Source: Phycisphaerae bacterium (GTDB taxonomy: Bacteria; Planctomycetota; Phycisphaerae; Phycisphaerales; SM1A02). Taken from it: a stretch of 50,102 nucleotides of DNA. The notes under the pieces were generated by a model. That model saw nothing but the letters and a program-made list of their open reading frames with translations, ran no database searches and was not told where the DNA came from. Both the position numbers and the translations under genes were made by a program. How positions within the stretch are numbered: position 1 is the stretch's first letter; each line of letters opens with the position of its first letter. Below are positions 27,659-35,853 of the stretch, piece after piece. The stretch lies in NCBI GenBank assembly GCA_016795035.1, contig JAEUIT010000023.1, positions 1 through 50,102 of the forward strand. The letters are read 5' to 3'.

Positions 27659-29383
27659 TCACGCATCCAACTTCATCATGCGCTCAAGCACGCGATCCAT
27701 CGCGCCGCGGTAGATCCACGCTCGCTCGGATGAATCCTGATGCGCCGCGCCCTGCTCCAGCGCCTTCGTGAGGTCAGCCTTGGACTCTGCGCCGAGCGCG
27801 TCTTCGCCGAGAAGCACCACCGATGCGATCGCGAGTTCGTAGAGCGCCGCGCACGACGAAGGGTCGCCCGCGTTGAATCGGGGAACGCCGCGCTCGATCG
27901 CGAGTTCAAGAATCGCTGCCGCGCGATGGGGACGCTGCGACGACTCGGAGGCCGACGTTGCCGACGTGGGTGCGGCGCTTGCGGCGGGCAGCACACGGTC
28001 AATGATGTGAATGACGCCGTTGGCGGCTTCGATGTCGGCGACCTCGATCCGTGCTCCGGCGACGGTGATCGCACCGGAAGAGATCGCGAACGCCACCGTG
28101 CCGTCACCCGTCAGCGTGCGGGCCGAGCCTTGCGCGAGCATCTCGTCGCGACGGATCGCGGTCGGAAGGACGTGGGCCGCAAGCACGGCGGTCAGCGCGG
28201 GGCGATTATCGAGGAGCGCGTTCAGCGCATCGGCGGGGATGGCGGCAAACGCCTTGTTCGATGGCGCAAGCAGCGTCCATGGGCCGGAGTTCTCGGCGCC
28301 AAGCTGCGGCCCGAGGCCCGCGGCGTCGATGGCGGCACGCAACGTCGAGAGGCGCTCGTCCTTTGCGACGATCTCGTCGATACTCCGCAGTTCCGGCAGC
28401 ATCACGCTGTCGATCACATGTACGAGTCCGCCATCGAAGCCGACGTCGGTGGCGACGAGGCGCGCACCGTCGACGGTGAGCGCGGACGGATCGATCTCGA
28501 GCGACTGCCCCGACAGCGACCTGAGACGACGGCGATCGAGCAACGCGGAACTCTCGATCGACTGCGCGACCACGTGGTGTCTCAGAATCGCCTGCAACGT
28601 GGACTTGCCCTTCGCGCTCGTGAGGAATTCGACCTGTTCACGCGGCAGCTTGGCGAAGGCGTCGTTCGTCGGCGCGAAGATCGTGAGCTTCGCATCCTTC
28701 GGAAGCGTGAGCTCCGCAGCCTTCACGAGTTCAAGCAACGTGGTGAGGTTCGCCTTCGTCGCGACCGACGTGAGCGAGCCGGCGGACGAACGTGCAGCCG
28801 CAGCCGCGCCCATCGGGCGGATCCAATCGACTTCGATCGCGAACGGCCCTTCTCGCTTGTCCGCAAGCGTGATGCCCACCGATTCGATCGAGGCGGGGTC
28901 GAGCGCCGGCGCGTTGGGCACGCGCTGACCGAAGCGGTTCGCGACGCACTCGTCGAACGGAATCTCGACTTCGATCCACTCTCCGGCCTTCGTCGTGAAC
29001 ACGCGCTGATAGCCGCCGGCCATCATGCGCAGGCGCGACGAACGGATGTCGCACTGATAGGAGCGACCGTCGCCCTTCACGCGGAGAAGGAGCCCGGTCG
29101 CACCCGAGAAGGTCCCCTCGGGGACCGCCGTGCGGATCTGCGAGAAGCCGCCGTTATTCTCCAGCGACAGTTCGCCCGAGAAGCGAAGGGTGCCGCCCTC
29201 ACCCGCGGCGATGCGACCGGTCGAGAGGCCACCCATCACGCCGTCGAGGACGGTCTGCCAGCCCTTCGTGCCGTTGTCGAACTCAAGGTTCGAGTTGGCG
29301 CTCGACTGGGCCGAGGCTACGTGCGGCGACGAGACGAGTACGGCGGAGAGGATCGCGGCCACTGAGATGGTGAAGCGAGTCAT
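27659..29383 (-). CDS. Exported CIA30 and double fasciclin-domain protein
   Basis: A 574-residue secreted protein. The signal peptide is MTRFTISVAAILSAVLVSS and ends near VASAQS. A CIA30/NDUFAF1-like beta-sandwich follows (residues about 33-190: DNGTKGWQTVLDGVMGG, LSLENNGGFSQIRT, ESVGITLADKREGPF). Two fasciclin domains come next: one from about 205 with LTIFAPTNDAFAKLP and ending VHVIDSVMLP, the second with WTLLAPSNKAFAAIP and ending IHIIDRVLPA. The last 110 residues are helical and unassigned. The ATG at 29383 is chosen for the signal peptide; the upstream open frame runs through the repeat-containing intergenic region. Likely a surface adhesion or matrix protein; CIA30 plus fasciclin is an uncommon pairing. 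Confidence 0.85.
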   Translation of the reverse strand: MTRFTISVAAILSAVLVSSPHVASAQSSANSNLEFDNGTKGWQTVLDGVMGGLSTGRIAAGEGGTLRFSGELSLENNGGFSQIRTAVPEGTFSGATGLLLRVKGDGRSYQCDIRSSRLRMMAGGYQRVFTTKAGEWIEVEIPFDECVANRFGQRVPNAPALDPASIESVGITLADKREGPFAIEVDWIRPMGAAAAARSSAGSLTSVATKANLTTLLELVKAAELTLPKDAKLTIFAPTNDAFAKLPREQVEFLTSAKGKSTLQAILRHHVVAQSIESSALLDRRRLRSLSGQSLEIDPSALTVDGARLVATDVGFDGGLVHVIDSVMLPELRSIDEIVAKDERLSTLRAAIDAAGLGPQLGAENSGPWTLLAPSNKAFAAIPADALNALLDNRPALTAVLAAHVLPTAIRRDEMLAQGSARTLTGDGTVAFAISSGAITVAGARIEVADIEAANGVIHIIDRVLPAASAAPTSATSASESSQRPHRAAAILELAIERGVPRFNAGDPSSCAALYELAIASVVLLGEDALGAESKADLTKALEQGAAHQDSSERAWIYRGAMDRVLERMMKLDA

Positions 29384-29744
29384 GAGACGCGCGGCTTCGC
29401 CCGCTGCGCGGGATCGGATGCCGAATTCGAGGAGCGCAGGATCGCCCGTCCTGAACTCGCGTTGTCGGCGTGTGTGCCCCGGCCGAGCGCGGATGAGCGA
29501 GGACGTCGCCCGGCCGCGCACTGGCCTGACCGCGCACTGGCCTGACCCCGGCCCATGGCCCTCATCCGACTGCTTTGCAGCCACCTTCTCCCGCTCGCAC
29601 GCGAGCGGAAGAAGGGCTCCCCTCGATCGCGCACTGGCCTGACCCCGTCGTTTGCGCATCCGAGGATGCTCGCGGTGCGCACGGGCCGTCGCCAACGCGT
29701 ACTTCCTATCACAACGAGCTTCGTGCAAGTACGCTTCGCTCCGG
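29384..29744. other. Divergent intergenic region with three repeat copies and a long hairpin
   Basis: This 361-base region separates the divergent fasciclin and kinase-FGE genes and should contain both promoters. Three copies of GCGCACTGGCCTGACC lie at 29516-29531, 29532-29547 and 29629-29644. They are a variant of the repeat in the 34.1-35.2 kb array. Between the second and third is an inverted repeat with 15-base arms (29584-29598 and 29601-29615, one mismatch) around a 2-base loop. No gene is seen. Confidence 0.65.
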
Positions 29745-32639
29745 ATGCAGCCCACCTCGATCGGTCCGTACCGGATTCAGCGCGAGCTCGGGCGCGGCGG
29801 CATGGGCGAGGTCTTTCTCGCGCACGACACCCGGCTTGACCGCACCGTCGCGATCAAGGCGCTGCCGGCGCACCTCGCCCTCGATCCCGACCGGCTCGCA
29901 CGCTTCGAGCGCGAGGCGAAGACGCTCGCGGCGCTCAACCATCCGGGCATCGCCTCGATCTACGGCGCCGAGGAGGTCGCGGGACGCCGCTACCTCGTGC
30001 TCGAGTTCGTCGACGGCGAAACGCTCGCCGCGCGCTTGACCTCGGGTCCGCTCGAGATCCCGCAGTCGCTCGCGATCGCGCGCCAGCTCGCACAGGCGCT
30101 CGCGGCCGCGCACGGGAAAGGCATCGTGCACCGCGACCTCAAGCCGGCGAATCTGATGATCACCCCGGACGGGACCGTGAAGGTGCTCGACTTCGGCCTG
30201 GCCCGCGCCGCCGACGTCTCCGACGACGCCGCACGCGCTCCCAAAGCGACCGACGAGCTCGCACCGCACGACGCCGCGACGCAGGACGTCGCGACGCTCC
30301 TCTCGCCGCTGCGCCACTCGCCGACGATCCCGGGCGCGATCATGGGCACCGTCGGGTACATGAGTCCAGAACAGGCGCGCGGCCGCGCGGTCGATCAGCG
30401 CTCGGACGTCTTCTCGTTCGGGGTCGTCCTCTACGAGATGCTCACCGGAACGCAGCCCTTCGCCGGCGAGACGCTGGCCGAGTCCATGGGCGCGACGGTG
30501 CACAAGCCGGCCGACGCGGCACTCCTCCCCGCCGGCACCCCCGCCGCCGTGCGCGAGCTGCTCGCGCAATGCTTGGAGAAGGACCCCGCGCGGCGACCTT
30601 CGAGCGCGGCGGCGATCGCGCACGCGCTCGAGACGCTGTCGCGATGGGCGCGTGACGAGGGAATCCCAGAGCTCGTTCGCCAGTGCGACCGCATCCTCGT
30701 CCTGGAAGAGAGTCGCGAGTCGTGGACCGCGTTCGAACTCTCGAGCGAGATCGAGAAGCTCGCCCCCGACGACCCGATCGTCGCGCGGCTGAAGCCGATG
30801 TACGCCAACGCGGTCACGATCACCTCCGATCCGCCCGGCGCGCGGGTGTACGCGGCTTTCTATGGCGACGCGCCGGGCAGGGAGATGGACTTGGGCACGA
30901 CGCCGCTCGTCGATCGCTCGGTCCCGCGCGGCCTCGCGCGCCTGCGCATCGAACATCCGGAGCGACGCACCGCGCACGATCTATTTTGGAACCTCGTCAA
31001 GGGTTTCAACAATGCGACCGATCCCGCGGCGCTCGCGTGGCACTACACGCTGCGCGCTCCCGACGAGGATCCGCCGGAGATGGAGTTCGTGCCTGAAGGC
31101 GGTTTCCCCGTTTACCTGCCGGGGCTCGACCACCTGCCGCTCGAGCGGACCGCGGCGTACCTCATCGATCGCCATCCGGTGACGAACGCGGAGTTCAAGC
31201 GCTTCGTCGACGACGGCGGCTACGCGCGCTCGGAACTGTGGCCCGGACCATTCGTCGTCGGCGACCACGAGCTCTCGCGCGAGGAGGCGATGACGCACTT
31301 CGTCGACTCGGTCGGGCAGCCCGGTCCTCTTGGCTGGATCATGGGCGAATTCCCCGTCGGCGAAGCGGACCATCCCGTGAGCGGCGTGAGCTGGCACGAG
31401 GCCGTGGCCTACGCGGCGTGGGCGGACAAGACGCTGCCGACGGTCTACCACTGGAGCCGCGTCGCCTTCAGCAACGCGAGCGGACAGATCGCGCCCCTCG
31501 CGAACTTCGCCGGGCGCGGGACCGTTCCGGTCGGACGTACGCGCAGCGAGAACCGGTTCGGCGCGCACGACCTCGCCGGCAACGTGCGCGAGTGGGTGCT
31601 GAACCCGGTCGACCGCGCGGGATACCGCTTCATCCTCGGCGGCGGATTCAGCGATCCGAGCTACGCCTTCGTCGATGCGTACGCGCAGCCCGCGTTCGAC
31701 CGCTCTCCGGTCAACGGTTTCCGCTGCATGCGCCCGCTCGATCCCGAGCCGAAGCAGGCGCACTTGGCGCGCGCCCTCGCACTCCCCTTCCGCGACTTCC
31801 GCGCGGAGAAGCCGGTCCCCGACGAAGTCTTCGCATACTTCCGACGGCAATTTCAATATGACCGCCGACCGCTCGACGCGACGACGATCGATGAGCGCCC
31901 GACGCACTACGGCCGCTGGCAGACGGTGGAGATCGCCGCGGGATATGGCGGCGAGCGCATGCAGGTGCATCTCCTACTGCCCGAGCGCGGGCGTCCGCCG
32001 CTTCAGACGGTGCTCGCCTTCCCGGGGTCGAACGCGCTGCACACGCGAACGTTCAGCCTTGCCGAGATGCAACGCCTCGACTTCGTCGTGCGCAGCGGGC
32101 GTGCGCTCGTGCTTCCGATCTACAAGGCCACGTACGAGCGCGGCACCGGACTCGACTCGGACTACCCCGCGGAGACCGCGACCTACCGAGACCATGTGTC
32201 GATGTGGGTGAAGGACGTGGGCCGTGCGATTGACTATATCGAGTCGTGCGAAGACCTCGACGCGTCGAAGCTCGCGTACTTCGGCACGAGCTGGGGCGGC
32301 GCGCTCGGCGCGATCATCCCCGCGGTGGAGCCCCGCATCCGGGCGAACATTCTCTACGTTGCAGGCCTTTGCTTCCAGCGCGCGCTTCCCGAGGCCGACC
32401 AGCTCAACTTCGTCACGCGCGTGGTCCAGCCGACGCTCATGCTCAACGGCGAGCTCGACTTCTTCTTCCCGCTTGAACACTCGCAGCTGCCGATGTTCGA
32501 TCTCCTCGGAACGCCGCCGGAAGACAAACGCCGCGTGAGCTACCCGCGCGGCCACAGCCTTCCGAAGCAGGAACTGATTCGCGAGTCGCTCGCATGGCTC
32601 GACCGGTACTTCGGCCAGGTCGGGCGACCGGGGGCGTAG
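29745..32639 (+). CDS. Fusion of Ser/Thr kinase, FGE-sulfatase-type domain and alpha/beta hydrolase
   Basis: A 964-residue protein with no clear membrane segment. Residues 8-298 form a complete kinase: GRGGMGEVF, VAIK (K38), HRDLKPAN (129-136), DFG (149-151), GYMSPEQ. Residues about 355-405 resemble a PEGA-type linker (SDPPGARVYA). Residues about 447-663 form a formylglycine-generating-enzyme/EgtB-like domain: DRHPVTNAEFKRFV, HPVSGVSWHEAVAYAAW, NRFGAHDLAGNVREW, and a GGGFSD...NGFRCMR end. Residues about 735-955 are an alpha/beta hydrolase with FGTSWGG (S849), GELDFFFP (D905) and RGHSLP (H937) as a plausible catalytic triad. The start at 29745 begins the kinase directly. The combined role is unknown; phospho-control of an enzyme module is inference. 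Confidence 0.9.
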   Translation: MQPTSIGPYRIQRELGRGGMGEVFLAHDTRLDRTVAIKALPAHLALDPDRLARFEREAKTLAALNHPGIASIYGAEEVAGRRYLVLEFVDGETLAARLTSGPLEIPQSLAIARQLAQALAAAHGKGIVHRDLKPANLMITPDGTVKVLDFGLARAADVSDDAARAPKATDELAPHDAATQDVATLLSPLRHSPTIPGAIMGTVGYMSPEQARGRAVDQRSDVFSFGVVLYEMLTGTQPFAGETLAESMGATVHKPADAALLPAGTPAAVRELLAQCLEKDPARRPSSAAAIAHALETLSRWARDEGIPELVRQCDRILVLEESRESWTAFELSSEIEKLAPDDPIVARLKPMYANAVTITSDPPGARVYAAFYGDAPGREMDLGTTPLVDRSVPRGLARLRIEHPERRTAHDLFWNLVKGFNNATDPAALAWHYTLRAPDEDPPEMEFVPEGGFPVYLPGLDHLPLERTAAYLIDRHPVTNAEFKRFVDDGGYARSELWPGPFVVGDHELSREEAMTHFVDSVGQPGPLGWIMGEFPVGEADHPVSGVSWHEAVAYAAWADKTLPTVYHWSRVAFSNASGQIAPLANFAGRGTVPVGRTRSENRFGAHDLAGNVREWVLNPVDRAGYRFILGGGFSDPSYAFVDAYAQPAFDRSPVNGFRCMRPLDPEPKQAHLARALALPFRDFRAEKPVPDEVFAYFRRQFQYDRRPLDATTIDERPTHYGRWQTVEIAAGYGGERMQVHLLLPERGRPPLQTVLAFPGSNALHTRTFSLAEMQRLDFVVRSGRALVLPIYKATYERGTGLDSDYPAETATYRDHVSMWVKDVGRAIDYIESCEDLDASKLAYFGTSWGGALGAIIPAVEPRIRANILYVAGLCFQRALPEADQLNFVTRVVQPTLMLNGELDFFFPLEHSQLPMFDLLGTPPEDKRRVSYPRGHSLPKQELIRESLAWLDRYFGQVGRPGA

Positions 32640-32680
32640 TTGCTCGACGTGGCCACGTGCACACGACGCGCGAGCCCACG

Positions 32681-33994
32681 TCACCTGGAAGCACTTGCCC
32701 GCCGTCGCCACAGGAACACGGCTGACAGCAGCCCGAGGACGACGACTCCGGTGCCAACCACGACCGCGACGGGAACACCGCCGGAACGGCGCTCGAACGG
32801 ATCGCCGATCGACGCATTCGGCTTGAGATAGGCAACATCGTTCGTCGTATCGAGCACCATAGTGAATCGACGCAGCACGTCCATGCCGAGTACTGCGCCT
32901 TCGCCCTCGCTCGTCTCGTGATCGGCGGTCTCGAGATAGATAGGGACGTCCTTCATGTCGATCCCGTCGATGGTCATCGTTGGCAGAAGTACGAGATCGC
33001 TCTCGAGCGAGCCGCGTCCGATGCCGGTCTGCCTACCTGTCCCGATCTTCGGCATGGTCCCGTAGAGCCCGAGCGGCTCCGCGAAGTCGCGGCGAGCGAA
33101 GAGCGCCGCCGTCGCGCCCGTGTCGATGATCACGGAGCCGGTCACCGTGGAGACGCCCGTATGAAACGTGACGGGAATGGTCGGGAGCGGGCCCGCCCTA
33201 CCGAGCTCGACTCGAACGAATCCGTCGAGCGATTCCGGCAGCGCGTCGTGGACGACGAGGACCGATCGGTCGTAGTCGAACTCGACCACTTTCCCGTCAA
33301 ACATATGCATTCCCAAGACTCCGTCGCCCGCGGTGGACGGACGATCGTGCAGCAAGAGCGGCTCGTGTTCCCAACGAAGACCTGCAACGTCGACCGTGTT
33401 GTTCGCGCTTGTCTCGATTTCGACCGACCCGCCCAGTCCGAAGTTCTGCGCGGTGCCCGAAGCCTTCACGGTGACTCCCCTGTCGATCGCGGAGGGCGCG
33501 AGGAGCGTGGCGTTCGCTCCGGTGTCGACAAGGAGGTCGATCGGCTTGGAGCCGTTGATGCGCGCCTGCACCATGATGCGCCCGCGATCGAGCGAGAACG
33601 GGATGACGTCGGGACCCGCCGAGGCGGACAGTCGAATCGGAGCCTGCCGCAACGTCGAGATGCGCGTTGGGCACCGCGTGGTTCCATCGAGAAGGATCAC
33701 GAAGTCGTAGTGCTGACCGGGCGTCACTTCGAACGAAAGGCGATCAATGTCGCTGATGAGGGTGATCGTCTTCGGCCCGAGCGTTCGATCGGCCTCGTAG
33801 ACATCGAGGGCCACTTCCGGGAGTACGACCCATCCGCCCTTGTGAAGGCGCGGGCCGTCCTGCACATCGATCGACCTTGAATTGGTCCGAAGGACGGGAA
33901 GGTCGTCGGTGCGCTGAGGCGGTAACGCCCAGAGCGGGCGCTGCGCGACGATGACGACAAGGGTGGCGACGAGGTCGCGGAGGGGGCTAGGCAT
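32681..33994 (-). CDS. Membrane-anchored double retropepsin-like aspartic protease
   Basis: A 437-residue exported protein. The N-terminal signal covers residues 1-23 and a C-terminal transmembrane helix lies at about 408-428, followed by RRR. There are two retropepsin-like units. The first has LLVDTGANATLL (D157) and closes with GDGVLGMHMFDG; the second has VIIDTGATAALFARR (D291) and closes with GAVLGMDVLRRF. The two DTG motifs in one chain recall a covalently paired retropepsin dimer such as pepsin, although each unit has its own flap-and-exit motif. Residues 25-125 are an unassigned beta-rich domain. It is convergent with the kinase fusion gene (41 bases). Substrate unknown. Confidence 0.82.
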   Translation of the reverse strand: MPSPLRDLVATLVVIVAQRPLWALPPQRTDDLPVLRTNSRSIDVQDGPRLHKGGWVVLPEVALDVYEADRTLGPKTITLISDIDRLSFEVTPGQHYDFVILLDGTTRCPTRISTLRQAPIRLSASAGPDVIPFSLDRGRIMVQARINGSKPIDLLVDTGANATLLAPSAIDRGVTVKASGTAQNFGLGGSVEIETSANNTVDVAGLRWEHEPLLLHDRPSTAGDGVLGMHMFDGKVVEFDYDRSVLVVHDALPESLDGFVRVELGRAGPLPTIPVTFHTGVSTVTGSVIIDTGATAALFARRDFAEPLGLYGTMPKIGTGRQTGIGRGSLESDLVLLPTMTIDGIDMKDVPIYLETADHETSEGEGAVLGMDVLRRFTMVLDTTNDVAYLKPNASIGDPFERRSGGVPVAVVVGTGVVVLGLLSAVFLWRRRASASR

Positions 33995-34079
33995 CAGAAT
34001 GGTGTTTCGAGGGGACCGGAACGCGCCGGTTGTGGCAGGCTCATTGGGAACGCCGCGAGCGGATTGTCGCGGCGAACAG

Positions 34080-34701
34080 ATTGGGCGTCGCGCAGGGCGT
34101 GGCCAAGGTCAGATCGCGATGCGCAGTGGTCTGGCCAAGGTCCTGCATTGCGCACGGGTCTGGCCACGGTGAGGGAGGTCCCAAGGCCATCGCGCACTGG
34201 TGTGGCCACAGCTGACGCCAGCCGCCACTGTGAGATCCCAGGTCGCTGAGGCAGACGCGCACAGATGTGGCCAGTGTTAACCGGGAAGCGCGCAGTGGTC
34301 TGGCCACGGTCCTGCGGTGCGCAGGGGTCTGACCACAGTGAGGGAGGTCCCAAGGGCATCGCGCACCGGTGTGGCCACTGTGAGGTCCCGATTGGGCGTC
34401 GCGCAGGGCGTGGCCAAGGTCAGATCGCGATGCGCAGTGGTCTGGCCAAGGTCCTGCATTGCGCATGGGTCTGGCCACGGTGAGGGAGGTCCCAAGGCCA
34501 TCGCGCACTGGTGTGGCCACAGCTGACGCCAGCCGCCACTGTGAGATCCCAGGTCGCTGAGGCAGACACGCAGAGGTGTGGCCAGTGTTAACCGGGAAGC
34601 GCGCAGTGGTCTGGCCACGGTCCTGCGGTGCGCAGGGGTCTGACCACAGTGAGGGAGGTCCCAAGGGCATCGCGCACCGGTGTGGCCACTGTGAGGTCCA
34701 G
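34080..34701 (+). repeat. 311-bp tandem duplication inside the array
   Basis: The segment 34080-34390 recurs at 34391-34701 with only a few changes, for example CGCACGGGTCT versus CGCATGGGTCT, and ACGCGCACAGATG versus ACACGCAGAGGTG. Each unit holds eight cores. A second, 221-base period links 34707-34821 and 34928-35042. The array therefore grew by recent segmental duplication as well as by core multiplication. Confidence 0.85.
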
Positions 34702-35215
34702 GGAGGTCCCAAGGCCATCGCGCACTGGTGTGGCCACGGTGAGGGAGGACCGGGTGTGGCCACTGTGAGGTCCATCGCGCACTGGTGTGGCCACCGCTAG
34801 CCCCCCACCCCGGGTCTCGCGCTCGGGTGTGGCCACTGTCCGGCTAAGTCCCGGCCTCGCGCACGGGTGTGGCCACTGTGAGGCTACGGTCCTGCGGCGC
34901 GCACGGGTCTGGCCACTGTGAGAGGGGGCCCAAGGGCATCGCGCACTGGTGTGGCCACGGTGAGGGAGGACTGGGTGTGGCCACTGTGAGGTCCATCGCG
35001 CACTGGTGTGGCCACCGCTAGCCCCCCACCCCGGGTCTCGCGCACGGGTGTGGCCACTGTGAGGCCACCCGCGCACGGGTGTGGCCACAGTGAGGCCGCG
35101 GGTCTCGCGCACGGGTGTGGCCACTGTGAGCCAGGGAGGCCCCAAGGGCGTCGCGCACCGGTGTGGCCACAGCTAGACCCCGGGTCTCGCGCACGGGTGT
35201 GGCCACTGTGAGGCC
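34080..35215 (+). repeat. Array of about 30 degenerate repeats, core GCGCACNGGTGTGGCCAC
   Basis: Roughly 1.1 kb composed almost wholly of an 18-base core, GCGCACNGGTGTGGCCAC with variants GCGCAGTGGTCTGGCCA and GCGCAGGGGTCTGACCAC. Copies start, for example, at 34121, 34150, 34192, 34290, 34361, 34720, 34777, 34859, 34941, 34998, 35040, 35071, 35107, 35153 and 35189. All are in the same orientation, usually followed by TGTGAGG or GGTGAGG. Spacing is irregular, about 20 to 65 bases, and the spacers share words such as GGGAGGTCCCAAGG. The core holds the palindrome GTGGCCAC. Open reading frames through it reflect only repeat composition. The array lies between the retropepsin and GrpB genes. Function unknown. 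Confidence 0.9.
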
Positions 35216-35243
35216 GAATCCGCCGGTCCCCTCATCCCCTCCC

Positions 35244-35789
35244 TCACCGTCCGCGGTCGCGGTACCACGCGAGCGCCCGCTCCTGCGCCGCGGCGATCCA
35301 CGGCGACTTCGCCTCGGAGTAGGCCCGCGAATTCGTTGGATGGAGATCCCGGCAGCGCCGCTTCTCGGCCTCGTACGCGCGGGCCTCCGTCGGAAGGGCG
35401 CACATGAAGTCGCGGAAGGCGAGATGCCTCGTCACATGCTCACTCCCCCGCTCGAACACGTGGACATGGAGCTCGCGTTGGCCGCTGGCAGGATTGACCC
35501 ACGTGAAGTACCGACGTCCCTCGATGCCGAACTCGCCGTGTGCGCAGAAGCCGAGCGCCGCCATCGCGTCGTTCGCCTCGTCGACGGCGGCAATCGCGCG
35601 CACCTCCGGCATCAGGTCGACGATCGGCTTCGCGACGATCCCCAGGATCGCGGTCGACCCTATGTGGTGGACCTCGAGCAGATTCGCGCCGAGCGCTTCG
35701 CGCAGGCGGGCGGCTTCGTGCGTCGCCCGCTCCGCCCAGCGCGCATCATGAGGCACAAGATCGACGGGCATCGGCGCGAGGTTCGACAT
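35244..35789 (-). CDS. GrpB family protein (UPF0157)
   Basis: A 181-residue protein of the GrpB/UPF0157 family, which has a nucleotidyltransferase-like fold and no well-defined role. Family marks are PHDARWAERATHEAARLREAL, VHHIGSTAILGIVAKPIVDL, GRRYFTWVNP and LHVHVFERGSEH, followed by FRDFMCALPTEARAYEAEKR. Length is normal for the family and the ATG at 35789 fits. It ends about 30 bases from the repeat array. Confidence 0.88.
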   Translation of the reverse strand: MSNLAPMPVDLVPHDARWAERATHEAARLREALGANLLEVHHIGSTAILGIVAKPIVDLMPEVRAIAAVDEANDAMAALGFCAHGEFGIEGRRYFTWVNPASGQRELHVHVFERGSEHVTRHLAFRDFMCALPTEARAYEAEKRRCRDLHPTNSRAYSEAKSPWIAAAQERALAWYRDRGR

Positions 35790-35853
35790 CCCTTCACTAT
35801 AGAAGAAGTTCGTCGCGCGTCAGCGCCGCCGGCCCTCGCCGCGCAACGCCCCA

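Noticed and set aside
34041..35145. Long reading frames on both strands through the repeat array
   Set aside because: They merely translate the repeat (recurrent peptides such as VATPVRDGLGTSL) and switch frame with it; the array lacks stop codons by composition.
34080..35215. Repeat array as a CRISPR
   Set aside because: Spacers are irregular in length and share sequence with each other, repeats are degenerate and polar, and no cas genes are nearby.
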